A stretch of DNA of 64,000 bases from Sphagnum compactum. Its lineage: Eukaryota; Bryophyta; Sphagnopsida; Sphagnales. Shown here piece by piece: positions 36,901 through 49,500 of this stretch (position 1 is its first letter; every line of letters starts with the position of its first letter). The DNA lies in NCBI GenBank assembly GCA_965153455.1, contig OZ234494.1:24242001-24306000 (forward strand), read 5' to 3'. The notes beneath the pieces are model-generated. The model searched no databases. It saw nothing but the letters and a program-made list of their open reading frames with translations, and was not told the origin of the DNA. A program made the translations under genes and the position numbers.

Positions 36901-39900
36901 AGCAGCACTACAGAACATTTTAAGAGGGGCATTTTCCTGTAACCTGGCAAGCTTGTACTCTTCACACAATACACAGTCTGCAAACCCACACCCAGAGACC
37001 AACCAGTAAACACCACAATTTCTAACTGCCAGAATGAATGAAAAACAAATTAGTTCGTGTATGCAAGAGGTTGCACCTTGCAATCAGAAAGAGAGTGGAA
37101 GACAACATCCTCATCATCTGACTCTTGCAAGCCTAAATGCCGCCCAGTGAGCATGTTATCCAGTGAAGCAATTGGCTGCAGTCCTGAATGTCGTTTTCTG
37201 AGCTTCTTCCCAGGTAATGTTTCTGATCCCATTTTCACAATCCTTTGAACAGGTGAGGGAGCCTGGTCTCCATCTCTTTGAGCAAACCACTCACGAAGTC
37301 CTGCATGTTACACCACCTGGATGAGTCATTTGCAATCCACCTTTACCAACTCTGTACAATCCTGAATCCAAGTGTACCATACTGGGCATACTTCCCTACA
37401 TTGCACACAAGAATTAGACAACTCTGGAACAAAATCTACTATGTCTAACAACTTGTCTCCAGGAGCATAAAACCATTCAACCAGGAAACTGCATGAACTT
37501 ATTCCACATATCTCTCTGCATAACCCTTCAGATTAAGGAATTCATATCCTCTTTATACTGTTGCATAACTAGGCAGAAAGCTGCAATGCTTTTGCCTACA
37601 TAGGATAGGACCTACCTGCTTCCAGATACATTACTAGCAAGAGGACATCTTATGAGGTTTTTCTCAAACTTCAGTTTCATGAGATCCACTGGCATGCACC
37701 TTTTCAATATATCCAGTCAAACCTATTTTTATTTCTCTTCACTGCAGCCTGCTGTTCCTGCATACTGCATTCTATTATTCCAACATCACCAACCCGCTAT
37801 GCATGGTAGCCTCCTAATAAGATTTCACACTGCTTGAAAGCCAAAGCAGCTTACCAGCAACACTATTCAGCATTTGTGTGACGCTGCTGTGGTGGCATGC
37901 AGGAATATAGTTTGCACCCCAACCCCTTAAATCAATCTGCACCAAGTGCTGCACTCGCGCTCGCACTTGTGAACCTCCTCGCTGCTTAAGGGGAGTAATA
38001 GTGAAGCCCCCATCTACACAGCACACACCTTCACATACATCAACTTTCATTTGTTGCCAGCCAGTGCCTGGCTGAGACAAATTTAGCACAAATATGTTTG
38101 GCAGCATCCCTTCCCCGATACATCATGAACTCAAATCCCTCGTGCTCATCCTCATGCACTTAAATCCTGAAACAGTTACATTACAGCAATGGATAATGAT
38201 ACCATCAACTCAATCCTATTGTCTTTTGGCATTTTGAGATCCAATTCAACTCGATCAAAAATATCTCATCCCAGAGAGGTTAAGAAAGTAGATGCAGTGC
38301 ACTTGACAATAGATACTTACTTTCAAGATGTGCGCGAACACAACCTGGTTGAGGAGGGCAGCTTGGATGCTCCTGAGACCGAAATAGTATGACTGGAGAC
38401 AGAAGAGTCACAAATCAGGACACCTTCAAATATGCAAATTAGCATATTTGAAAAGGATGAGGAGTGAGAAATCAAGATAATAAAACGACATTGTTTATCC
38501 AACCATGAAACAGCAAGGTGCTCCAAACATACATACCATAGCTTCCATCATCATTGCGACGCCAATAACGAACATAGCAAAGGTCACGAGGCCATAGAAA
38601 CCTGCAGCATGCAACAATTTTGAGCATCAAGACACAAAGCTACCTCATGTGATTGCTCTAACGGTTGCAATGAAAGTCAGCAACTGAGGACAACATGGAA
38701 TGCGGTCAAAATATCACCTTAGGGTACAGTTTGAAACATTGCAACTTAATGTACAAGGAAAGACAAGCATCTCACTAACATGTGAAACCAATCTAACTGA
38801 AGGTGGTGATGAAGAATTGCAGTGTGACCATCCACCTCCTGCACAATCCTGCCATGATGAAAGCTGCAATCCCATCTGCCAACCAAGCACCAACAGCAGT
38901 CTGAACAACTGCTATGCAACACTATGCAAGAAACACATCAATATGCAAGACACTGAAAGTAGTCACAAGGAGGGAGAAACCAATATGCAATGAGGGAAGC
39001 AGCTTACTCATAACGGGTTTCATCCATGCCCATTATAAGCTCAAATATCTGTTCACATGTTGCTTCTATCACACCTACAACCTTCATTGCTGTGATCCGG
39101 CTCTGTGTCTGCAACCACCAAGCCTAATGTCATCAAGATTGTCTCATCTCCCCACACCAACTCTTTTCCATTGGCATGCATAAGCATCTTTGTGAGTTGT
39201 AGCACAGTCACATATTTCAAACACAACCACAACTTATGAAGCCCTTGAGCCACATACATTGTTGTCAAAATCTGGAATCTCCTCAAAAAACCGCAGCCCT
39301 GCACACAATCACATGAACTTCATCTCTGAATTAACCCAATATCTGATGCATCAGATAGAAAAAGCATCATTGTAGAACACCACCAATTTTCTTAAAGGCA
39401 CGTAAGGAGGTACAAACTTGCCATTTTGGCACCGGACCAAATGCCAGTGTCTTCTGCTGGCTGCAGCAGCTTCAGCATCTAGAGGACCCCACCTTGATGG
39501 CTCCACCCTTTCACCCCAGTCGTCTAGAGACCCTGAAGGACCTTGCACGACAGGCCATGTCAACATCAGGAATCACACAGTTTTCTTTACATCCACCATT
39601 CCACTTTCTTTCTCACGGTATTGAGTCTTGTTCATCAGTGCCAAACTGAAACAAGCATCTTCTCACTTACCATTTGGCTCCCTTGAAACACCCATTTGTT
39701 CCTTCTCATCCTCCTCCACTTGTGACTTCCCACTTTGTCCCCTTGAGTACAAGTATACACAGGAAAAAGAACCTCAGAAATGCAGCTCCGACACTTCAGC
39801 AAGGAACTACAAAACCACTAATCCCAGCAAGCTCAATTAATGACAAAAAATAAGACATGCACAGAAAGAGAAGAACTGCAGGTTAAAAAATCATACGGGC

Positions 39901-42248
39901 TTTCACGATCAGATGATGATGCAGTTCGCTCAAGCTCTACACTCTCTTTACGTTCATGAGAGATGAGTATTTGCCCTGAGCTTGCATGTTGATTTTGATA
40001 CTGCAATGAGACAACTTGCATCATTATGTGAGAAGCTGCCAGTGCTTAATACAACCAGGATTAAGTTTAGGGTGAATGCTTCTAACCACAAAAGCAATAC
40101 CTGCCCCAGGAGATGTGCCTCAGCAAAGTATGAAACAGCAGCAACATAAGGGCTGCCAAAATAAGCTAATAGCATAAGCCAGCTCTCACACAAGGTCATT
40201 GACTTCTCAAAGTCTGTACATAAATTGCAACCTTTGGAGGAAACAAGAAGACAAGGGTAGATTATGTCCACCTTAATGATGCACAATTGAGGCCTACAAT
40301 GAATGTGATACCAGCGATCTAGAACTGATACTGTACCTGATCAATCACACGTTCTAGAGCTTCTTTCCATGCACATGCCTCCTGTATATTCAGTGCTCCC
40401 ATCTGCACATAACAAAGAACCTGTAAATGGGAGAGATGTGAGTTATCCAGAGAAAACTGAACATAAGCTGTAAGGCAGACCAAAATGAATGTACAAATGA
40501 AGGGAAAAGAAGTGGCTCCAATGTATCATCTTCATCTCTGATCCAGGGAACCAAAGTCCGCAGGTAGGTCCCAGCAAGTCTCTTACTGTGTAACTAAAGA
40601 AGCTTGTACAAGATTACTGATAGAAAAGAAGTACCGTAATACGGTGTGAGCGGTCTTTCTTGCTATACACTGATAACATATACACCGCCTGTATCACAGC
40701 CAGAGAATGCACAGAGATCACTTTCCATGTTGCCGTGCCATGATGCCCTTGTTTTGTGCATGCTCCTGGCAGATCATACAGTCTGTTGACAACCGCTTGA
40801 TCATCACACTAGGAATTGGGACCTAATCATCTCAGTGATTTTTGCAGGTTATTCTTCAGCAAACACCAAACATATTTACACATGTGTTGATTCCAGTCTG
40901 CAATTCTGCTGTGCTGCTGACTTGGGTAGAAACAGTGCACTATGCCAGAGTAGAATTGGGCATTGTTTTGCCACAGGTCTGCCTGCAACTGATGACCAAG
41001 TGCCCAAAGCCCTTTATGCAAGTTCAAAGCCAGAGAAGAAGCATCACTGAACATATTGAGGTCTTGCAATGGTGTCTGTTGCATCACAGGCTGGCCCAAA
41101 TTCACGCTACACTATTGGACAAATGCAGAGGATCAAACAGCCTCTCTTAAGCTATACTGTGAGATACTGCAAGCATCATCAGCTGCTACTCAAAAGCAGA
41201 GCCTAAACCTTAAACCCTATTGAGTCTGACAGTCATTCTAGTCCAGTTCATTAGATGATAACACATTGACACTAGTACTGAGAGGACTATTAGTTGAAAA
41301 GAGATCGATGAAGTTGCAGAGAAATCTCCACAACAACAATTAAAGGTAACATGACAATGAGTGCAGTCATAACCTCATGAGAGTCGCTCACAAAGTGACA
41401 GACCATCACCTTCATCACGAACGGCAGTGACGAGCTGCCATGACTACCCACTGAGTTCATCAGCTCCCAACAGTGGGTGTAGATAAGCATATAATAATCT
41501 TCCCAAAAACTTGGGCAAACCATTATACACAATCTGTGTCCTGAGTTTCTGTTGCCTTTCCGGAAGCAATGGGAAGACTCAGACGTGATGTTGGCTAGCA
41601 CTCAAGAGACATTGCTAATCAGAGACTATTAGTCGAAAAGACCTGAAAGCAACATGTGTGCTATATTGCAACAACATAAAACACAGAGATTTTCAAACGC
41701 ACATGTCCATGGTGAGTCTCCAGTCCTCGATCATCCACTCTGCAATTTCCATCAATGGCAAGTGACTTGAGAGGGACCTGCAAAAAAAAAATTAAAAAAA
41801 AATCATGTTGCTATGCCAGTTGAATTCTGCAAACTGCTGGCTTGCTATATGACAAGCTTGGTCATACAATGCTTCTCACAGGACCATCCACATTTTCCAT
41901 TTGCTGGGGAGATCTAACAGCTGGTACTAACCTGACAGCCCTTGAATCTAAACCCTAATTTGTGACAAAATTGGCGATAGAGGAACTTTGTCAGATCCGA
42001 GAATGCCCGAAAAGAGAAGACCTAATTTGAGCATATATGATGAATGTAGAGAATGCGTAGTACAAGCGAAAATAAAGCCTGTCAAATTTGAGAGACTACC
42101 TATACCGCACCTCTTGATCAGACGGCTTGCGCTTGTAGTAAGCCAGCACCAGGGATTCCAGCACGAAGTAACGCTTGTGGAAGAAGGAGCGGCCGATCTT
42201 GCGTCGACCGTACCTGACCATCCATCCTTCCTTCACCGTCCTCGCCAT
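33915..42248 (-). CDS. EDR2L: EDR2-like protein: PH, START and DUF1336 (EDR2_C) domains
   Basis: The 22 exons are 42248-42111, 41777-41703, 40688-40635, 40402-40337, 40000-39897, 39741-39671, 39541-39422, 39298-39258, 39108-39008, 38875-38780, 38601-38537, 38392-38321, 38013-37855, 37300-37077, 36977-36944, 36572-36394, 35576-35475, 35296-35252, 35037-34894, 34793-34698, 34603-34502 and 34016-33915. All join in phase to 729 residues; Arabidopsis EDR2 is of similar length. The PH domain (about 4-111) opens EGWMVRYGRRKIGRS. The START lipid-binding domain (about 200-400) includes LVRCQNG, YEWDCSF, WPRDLCYVRYWRRNDDGSY and VQHLVQIDLRGWG. DUF1336 (about 480-720) includes LVAVDWFKDSKRIDHV, FVDGDDNFRNSRLKLIPLVPK and GSSTVANGVLGLV, ending LPERLIGSVRVSHLQLSSA. 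Arabidopsis EDR2 binds phosphoinositide and restrains cell death; the same role here is inference. Intron 7 appears to use a GC donor, and exon 15 is only 34 nt. Exon 7 could instead start at 39532. Confidence 0.93.
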
Positions 42249-42944
42249 CCTTCCTCTTCCTTCTCCGCTTTCTACCCGCCGTCGGATCCGGTATTCCTCC
42301 TCCTCCTCCTGCTGCAGCTCCTCCCCTATCACGTGCATCGGTGGCACAACCTCTCCTCCCCGTTCCCTCCAACACCACCACCACCACCACCACCAGCATC
42401 CTCCTCCTGCAGAAAATCCTCCACCACCACCGGTAGCATTGCCGTCGTCATCTACAGTCTCCAAACAGCTAAACAACTCTTTCCTTTCTCGCCAGGGACA
42501 TTGCAACACTCTTCTCTTCTTCCTTTCCTTTTCTACAGGACTGAACCAAATGGGTACGGGTACTGCGATCGCGCAATTGTTATCACGATGCAGACAGGAG
42601 GAGCAGCTAGGAGCAGCAGCGGGACTAGTACTGCTGCTGCTGCTACTATTACAGCAGCACCAACAGCCAGGCGGCGATGCCACCAGAAGCAATTTCATTC
42701 AGATGGAAGAAACCAGGATTCCTGCTGCTGCCACAAGCAGACGACGAGGGTTCTTCGCTTCCTTCCTCGTCTCCGCCATCGCTAGCAACGACGAATGCTG
42801 AGGAAGAAACAACAACCCACGCCCACACAAACAAAAACCAAAGCGCCAAAGCCACTGCAAACGCTCTCTACGTTAGCGAAGAGTTTGTTACGGTAAATAG
42901 TAAGTAACTTAAGTAAACTAAAGTAAAGTAAAGCAGGTCAGGGA
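42249..42944 (-). promoter_or_regulatory. 5' leader and proximal promoter of the EDR2-like gene
   Basis: This region upstream of the start codon is rich in simple trinucleotide runs (CCA/TGG near 42371-42393, CTG near 42631-42648, CTC near 42297-42310). On the gene strand the frame stays open upstream of the chosen ATG to another ATG at 42698, but the extension is a low-complexity stretch with long Trp, Ser and Gly runs. The ATG at 42248 gives the family N-terminus and has A at -3 and G at +4. Confidence 0.5.
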
Positions 42945-43045
42945 CTTCTTTTTCTTTTTCTTTTTTTCGTTTTTCAAATTTGTGGGGTAGGTGGGTTGGC
43001 GATCGTGCACAAATTGGGCCTAGCCAAATTTGGCTATTGGTCACA
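42945..43045 (-). repeat. Dispersed repeat family, copy 3 (reverse orientation, partial)
   Basis: Read on the minus strand, the perfect palindrome (43021-43036) is followed by GATCGCCAACCCACCTACC and an A-rich end. This matches the distal part of the copy near 61014 closely. It sits about 0.75 kb upstream of the EDR2-like start codon. Confidence 0.6.
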
Positions 43046-43180
43046 GAAGAAAGTAGAAATTTTTAGGAGAAAAAATTGTGTTGGAACTTGGAACCTATTT
43101 TCTACATATGGCGACCTCAAAAAAACATTTCCTCAACATTTTTGCGACTTAGGCCCATTTTCTCCAGAAAGATCCCTTTG

Positions 43181-43531
43181 CTATCGCTGCCCTAGATAAG
43201 ATTGTGTTGTCTGAAAATGGGGCAACCCAAAAAAAAAAAAAAAAAAAAAAGGAATCAAAAAGGGGAATCGGGATTGTGAAGCAAAGTAAGTAAAGTTGGT
43301 CAACAGTAATTACGTAAAAGTAAGTAAGTAGCCTGTACGCCTATCTATACCTACCTGCGTAGGTCGGGGGACTTTTTTGGGGGGTTTTTTTTTTTCCTTT
43401 TAATTTATTCTTTTGGGACCCGGATCCTCCAATCGCTGCCTAGATAAGATTGTGGAATCTGAAAATTAGGGAAAAGAAAAGAATCGAAACAGAATCAAAA
43501 GAGGGAATCGGGATTGTGTAAAAAGTAAGTT
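43181..43531. repeat. Duplicated block upstream of the EDR2-like gene
   Basis: Copy 1 (43181-43294) and copy 2 (43431-43531) share ATCGCTGCC, TAGATAAGATTGTG, TCTGAAAAT, GGGAATCGGGATTGTG and AAGTAAGT in the same order, about 250 bp apart. Copy 1 also contains a run of about 22 A. Confidence 0.8.
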
Positions 43532-43788
43532 AGGGTGTGCGGCGGGAATCCCGGAGCGGTCAGTGAGGTAGGTTAAAAAGTAGGTGCCGAAGAACCGGTC
43601 GGGGACCGGCGGCGTCAGCGCGGGTATTAGAACAATTACCGGAACAGACGGCGGCGGTTACCAGGGCGGGCGGTGAGAGGGATTGGTCATACCCATGCTC
43701 CTCAAAAAACGCCACAAGGTTCTGCCTTAATGTTTTTTTAAATACGTAAATGAACAACAACAATAGTCTCCATTCTCAAGTCATCTAA

Positions 43789-44184
43789 GGCCCACTTTAT
43801 ACAAAGAGTCAAGCCCACTGTTGAACTCAATTTTCAAGCATTCCTATTGGTGCAAAAGTTGAAATTAGCACCAAGGGCTTTTTAGTCAAGGCTGAAATAG
43901 AAAAAAATCTTTTCAATCTGCTGCCCCATATGTTACTAATAAATGCTGAACTTTATGGCCTTGTATTTGGCCCCAAGGCTGAAAAGAAGAAGGATACCGT
44001 CCAATTTTGGGAAGCCGATGCATGCATGCATGCTACCCTTGGGGCCCATGTTTGAGCATTTTATTAGTATCCTGACCTCAATGTTCTAACATTTATGAGT
44101 AAACTTGAGACCAAACAACAAGCTAAAAATGCTCAAAGTTGGCCCCAAGTTTTTTCGGCCCTGACTACTAGTGTAAAGTGGGCC
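43789..44184. mobile_element. MITE-like element with GGCCCACTTTA termini, copy 1
   Basis: The left end reads GGCCCACTTTATACAAAGAG. The right end, read on the other strand, gives GGCCCACTTTACACTAGTAG. Eleven bases are identical and the similarity then becomes looser, reaching a shared AGTC. The 396-bp interior has no coding capacity. I could not identify a convincing target-site duplication, so the superfamily is open. Confidence 0.55.
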
Positions 44185-44611
44185 CAAGAGTGAGAGTAGA
44201 TAGCTCAAATGGTTCATTTGGAAATGCAAGTGTTATCACTCCTTTGCCACATAAGGGCTAGTATTACTATTTGCCATCCCTCACCCATTAAACAAGGAAA
44301 GGTGGGATTGTATACTTCGAACTATCATAAATATGGGGGAGGGTATTAAACCCATTCTAGTGTGTAACCAACCTATCCAGAATGTTCAATCTCGACATTC
44401 ACAGGTTTGAGGACAATGATCAGGGCAGAATAATGGATCATTACACGATATAATCTGTCGATTCAGACCACTCCGGTTTATTCTTAATCTTCCCCCCAGA
44501 GACATTATACTCCAGTAAAATCTGCAAAATAATTTTGGAAATAGATCTCTGGGCATTTTCATCATGGAATTATGCCTGTTCTACCCCCAAGAAAACATCA
44601 GTTTTATTTAA

Positions 44612-44659
44612 TGTTGATTTATTTACACACTGTGCATTAGGCACGGGGTTCAGACTAGT
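44612..44659 (-). repeat. Shared 'GAACCCCGTGCCTAA' module, reverse copy
   Basis: On the minus strand this reads ACTAGTCTGAACCCCGTGCC followed by TAATGCACAGTGTG. It is closely related to 52123-52169 on the + strand. The core CCGTGC..GCAC can form a short hairpin. It looks like a conserved transposon end, family unknown. Confidence 0.55.
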
Positions 44660-44962
44660 ATAATTAGATGTGAGTCACTCCAAATGGCTGGCATCCAATT
44701 TTGGATGAAATGTTTTAACCGACCAATCATAAACAATTATTTTTTCTTTTAGGGCTTTGAAAACCCACACCATTCAATGCACCTTTATAGAAGGGTTTTC
44801 AATTTTACACCAGTATGATGTAAAACTTCATCCAAAAACTTCATCCAAAAATTGACGTCAAGATCAAAGACTTCTTCTATTGATGAGCTGTTCTAATGAA
44901 ACTCTAAAGACCTTGAAAATGTAAAAATTGATTCTCTTACCCAACTTTAGGTACCTAATAAT

Positions 44963-45266
44963 GGCCACTTTAAATGAGGATCCAAGGTCCAATGAAATAG
45001 AGCAATCCTATTGGATGAGATCCATAAATTGGACCCATGGCCTTTAGATGAGGGTCCAAGACCAAAAAAGGGGCAAATTGAGGCTAAACTTACATGGCAC
45101 CTTTTGGAGGGAATTTGTTCAGACCAAAAAAATAAGAGCTAAACAGGAGAGAGCTCGTGATTTGATAAATAAGGCAAAGCTCAACTCTCACGGGTTCGAT
45201 TTGCTTCAAATGAGTCCAAATTGGTTCCTAGGAATTTGGCCTGGACCCCCAAATCTAAAGTGGGCC
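44963..45266. mobile_element. MITE-like element with GGCCCACTTTA termini, copy 2
   Basis: The left end is GGCCACTTTAAATGAGGATC, one C short of the copy 1 terminus. The right end on the other strand is GGCCCACTTTAGATTTGGGG. The same terminal motif recurs internally as GGCCTTTAGATGAGGGTCCA (45039-45058), suggesting a nested or rearranged structure. Its 304-bp length and shared termini link it to the element at 43789-44184. Confidence 0.5.
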
Positions 45267-45839
45267 GTAGTATCCCATGAAATTAACAACATATGAAAAA
45301 ATTGAAGTATGAAAACTCCAAACTCTTTATGTGGCAAGATCCCTTTTGCTCTTCTTAATCGAGTTATTAGTAAAGTATTCCAAACTGGGGGTATTAAAGT
45401 CCAGTTTTGCTTAAACTAGGGACGAAATCAAAAGTCAAGATGAAAAAATTCACAGGAAAAAAGAAGAGGGGATCAAACTGGTGGATTTGCCTTGCCTGGA
45501 ACGTCGGTGCTGCCCATATTTTTCATTAAATCAACGTCTTATTAAAATGAAATTCTGCAAATCTTGTGAACTGGTGATACCAAGTTTCATTAAAAACCCT
45601 ACTCAGTTTCATTGGCTTTATTATGGCTACACTCAAATTAGGGATGAAATAAGGATTGGAGGACCAAACTAGGGCTCAAAAACAGGGTGACTTTACTCAT
45701 AACTCTAATGAGCCACAACTTTAACAAGTAATTAATTGTGTGTCTCATTCCAGCACAAAGTGGGTCATACATTTTCAGTAAAGCACATCGAGATTTTCAG
45801 TTGCATTGCCCAGTGGTGGTAAGCTCCTGCCCCACCCAG

Positions 45840-46090
45840 TGTTTTTTTTTTCCTAGTGAAACGGTGAAAATTCTATGGTTTTTTGGGGTTTTTGGTCTTC
45901 AAATTTTTTGAACTTTTTTAAAAAATTGCCAAATTCTATCCTATGTTCTGGAAAGTAGCCAAAAATACTAAAAAATTATTTTGCTATTTTTTTTTACTTT
46001 TATTATTTTTATCACCAAATCTGGTAAAATCATCTTATGGATGAGATCACCACTTCAGATAAATCAAAAAATTGAATAAAATAAAATAAA
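45840..46090 (+). repeat. Dispersed repeat family, copy 4 (diverged)
   Basis: Landmarks in order are 'GTGAAAATTCTATGGTTTTT', 'GCCAAATTCTATCC', 'AAGTAGCCAAAAATA', a degraded palindrome (ACCAAATCTGGTAAA), 'ATCATCTTATGGATGA' and an A-rich end with AAATA units. Confidence 0.5.
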
Positions 46091-46324
46091 GCAAAATAAT
46101 ACTATACAAAGCCAAAAACTGGGCACCGCCTTGGCAAAGGAAATCAAGGGCCACTGAAATGTACAAACTGGGTAGGTAACGTGGGAGTTGTTTGTAGTGC
46201 CAACATGTATTTGAAATATCTAAGCCTACTAACTGCACTGAGCATTCCTGCTTTACTACAGTAAGTAAGCATAACTGGCTTGTGTATCCACTTGGCTGCA
46301 CTAAACTACATGAGAGCTATAACT

Positions 46325-46427
46325 TTGTGGGTTTCCAACACTTGTAGTTATGTTTTGCACATAAACTATAACACAAAATTCAGGAGAATTTTGTGGGTTT
46401 CCAACACTTGTAGTTATGTTTTGCACT
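46325..46427. repeat. Short direct repeat of about 37 bp
   Basis: The block GGTTTCCAACACTTGTAGTT with the following ATGTTTTGCAC occurs twice, near 46329 and 46396. The second copy runs into the hairpin at 46418-46532. Confidence 0.8.
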
Positions 46428-46532
46428 TAGATAGCAAAGGAGTTGGAAACCCAGTCCCATAACACAAATTTATTTATTTTTTGCAAATTAAATTTGGTTT
46501 CCAACACTTTGCTACTATCTAAGTGCAAAAAC
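46418..46532. repeat. Long imperfect hairpin, about 35-bp arms
   Basis: The left arm (46418-46452) begins GTTTTGCACTTAGATAG and ends GTTGGAAACCC. The right arm (46496-46532) is its near-perfect reverse complement, with small insertions, separated by a 43-bp loop. It may be a foldback element or an inverted duplication that arose locally. Confidence 0.75.
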
Positions 46533-46559
46533 TAAGGTTTTGTTTGTAGTTAGTTCCTA

Positions 46560-49500
46560 AGGTAGTTTGTTTTTGTAGTTATGAGATCCACCAAACCAGG
46601 ATAACCTCAGATTGTGTTCTTGGTGCCCTTAGGAAAAGCTCTCGATGAGATGAGGAGGGGTGCATGGGGCTTTGGTTCCATGATATTTGGACTTGCAGTG
46701 CAAAAGTTCCTTGAATATTGAATGATTTCTTCACTGAAAATTAAATCAAATTAAATTAGAATTGTAGCTGACAATTTTGGAGGAATTGGAATGTGCCTTT
46801 GGTGTTGTTGGAAAGATCTTGATGAGCAAGATTTTAATGGAACTTATTTATTTTGGTAAAGATTTGGATTCAGAATGTGAGAGATATATAATTTTTGAAG
46901 TGAAAGCTTCAAATAAATTCCCAAAAAACAAGGTTTTGGAAGGAAAAATCAGTTGAGAATGTGATAAACACTTGAAAAAAGGCTTGCCATTCAATTCAAG
47001 CATGATTTCCTTTCATATTTGGTTGTTCAAAAATTCGATACATACATTGCAAAACAATGTTCACATGTTGAGTTTCTTTTGTACTACGTTAACACTTGGG
47101 CCAACGGCACACGTCACACTAGTTATGGTTATGTTTCAGAGTCAATGTTGAAAATGCAAATATGATATGAATTCCAAAAGCTAGGTGAGAGGCGTGTTCA
47201 AACTTGCGAACCTTTTCTTTTCTTTTTGTTTCTTTTCTTTTCTTTTTTATGGGAAATTTTTTGCCTAATATAGATGACCTTAAAAAGAAAAAAAAAGCCA
47301 AATGTTCTGTTGCAAATTCTCTTTTTTCAAATGAAAAAATTGCAAAACTTTTTGCCTCCAAAAACTTTTGTTTGAGGAGGGAGTTGCCACACTAGTTCTT
47401 TCTGCTGGCTACCGTTTTAATGGTCCTCTACAAACATGTTGCCAATTACGGTGAAATTTATTCTTCGATACTCCCAAATGTGCATCACAAAATTGAGGAA
47501 AAAAACCCCGCTTTTCCATTTTGTTATTTTTTTAATAAACTAAAATGATTAACTAATTCAAAATAAAATAATTAAAATCTAATGTTGTAACTAGATAAGT
47601 TAATCAAAAGCTTCAAAGTCTTGTATGTTAACAATTCTAATCATTTTAAATTATAATGTTTGATTCAAATACAAGTAACATCAACATCATAGTGCATAAC
47701 TATTCACAAGTCAAGATGAAATGTATCAAAAGGTGAATATAAAAAATCATCAAAATATGTTGAAAACGATATGGAATGGCATCAACAAAGTATATGTGAA
47801 GGTACAAATCATGCTAATAGAAACAAATCAAGTGTGATGACTATTTTGGCTTTCACATTTTTTAATCCAAAATTATAGGAATGCTATAAGTTGTTTAAAA
47901 GCGCTCATGACAATGTGTTTAATGTATTATGCAAACATGAGATATGATTTGAAATGGATTTAACAAAGATAGGATTTCTTTTTTAAATATTATAACAAGA
48001 GTTTTTAAACATTGTAAAAAAAAACATTTTGAGATTTTTTTTTTTAACGTGACATATTTTGGGGGTGATTTTTAGAAATATCTTTACATATAGTGGCATA
48101 ATGTAGCATATTTTGAAGTCATAAAATAAAATTTAAATGATTATGTTCAATTTACCAATGAAAACATCTCAAGAGTGTTTCAAAATAAACATTCGGGTGT
48201 GGCTCCTATTATCTTGTTCCACCAAAATAAAAACAAAGATGACACATCAACACTTTACTAATCCAAAACTAAACAATGAACCAAGGGACAAAATAATTTA
48301 GCCACAAAAATTAAAACTGTTTAATTAGTGCAATAAATAACAACTTCATTTTCAAGCCTTAGCCTTTGAAATCAAAGCATGTCCTAACATCCTATTATGA
48401 GGATAAAGGTCAGTAAATTTTGTAATGTGCCATATTTATTCAAAAATATTAACATAATTGACCTATGTAAGTTCACAAATCTTGTAACCAAAATTTTTAA
48501 ATAAGACTTTGCAAAAGTGTTGGGAAGTGTAATGTTGAGAAGTTGATATTTGAAATTGGCAAAAAACCACATAAATTTCAAGATAAAACACAATACCGCA
48601 TTCAACAATGCTACTTTTTGTGAGAACATTAAACAAATTATATAACAGGAATTATTAGAAGTTGGAACATATTAAGGTTGCCATTTTGATGTTAAAATAG
48701 CAAGGCTAAGGTGATGCACCTATAGGTTTGTGAAGTGGTAAGAATGGTTAGTCCCTATTTTGGCATTAACTTAAAATTGAGGTACATTCATAATATAGTG
48801 CATCACCAACACTAATCAATGCATGTTTTGAATGATTTTTAGTGATAAACTAAGTTAATGTTGAAAATGTATTCAATATATTTATGTACAAATGTTTCCA
48901 ATCTATCATTGTAACATAAGTGGATAAATTTGAAATGATATTAATGAATATCATAGTACATGGGGTGGCTTTGACATTATTTGAATTATTTTTTATTTTG
49001 TCAATTTTTTGAAATCATTAACCCTTTATGTCAAAAATTCCCAAAAAAATTATCAAAATAGTAAAAACCATATTTGAATGTAGCCAAATTTGAACCATGG
49101 CCTAGTCTAGGCAAACATACTAAATTTGAAACAATTGACTACAAGGCAAACATAAAACTATGTGTTTAATCATTATATTCCTTACATACCAAAAATTACA
49201 AAATAAAAAATTCACATGTAAATTTTAAATTTTTTTTAATTTTTATAATGCCAAAGCCACTCAAGTATTATGGTGTAGGGTATGTGAAATCAAGTTAAAA
49301 GGACTCAAATGAGTGCTTTTAACTTTTAAAAGCATGCTTTAAACCATAATTAATGAAAAAAGGAACAATGAAACATTTTTTTATTCCTATAAGGTATTAT
49401 CCAATTTTCACCTAATCATCTAAGATGAAATATAATGTTTTACGATATCATGCAAATCATCATGGATATTATATAATTAATTTTTTAAAATTCTCACAAT

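Noticed and set aside
42175-42801. Forward frames of about 200-265 codons
   Set aside because: They are antisense to the EDR2-like exon 1 and leader. The openness comes from trinucleotide repeats, and no family is recognisable.
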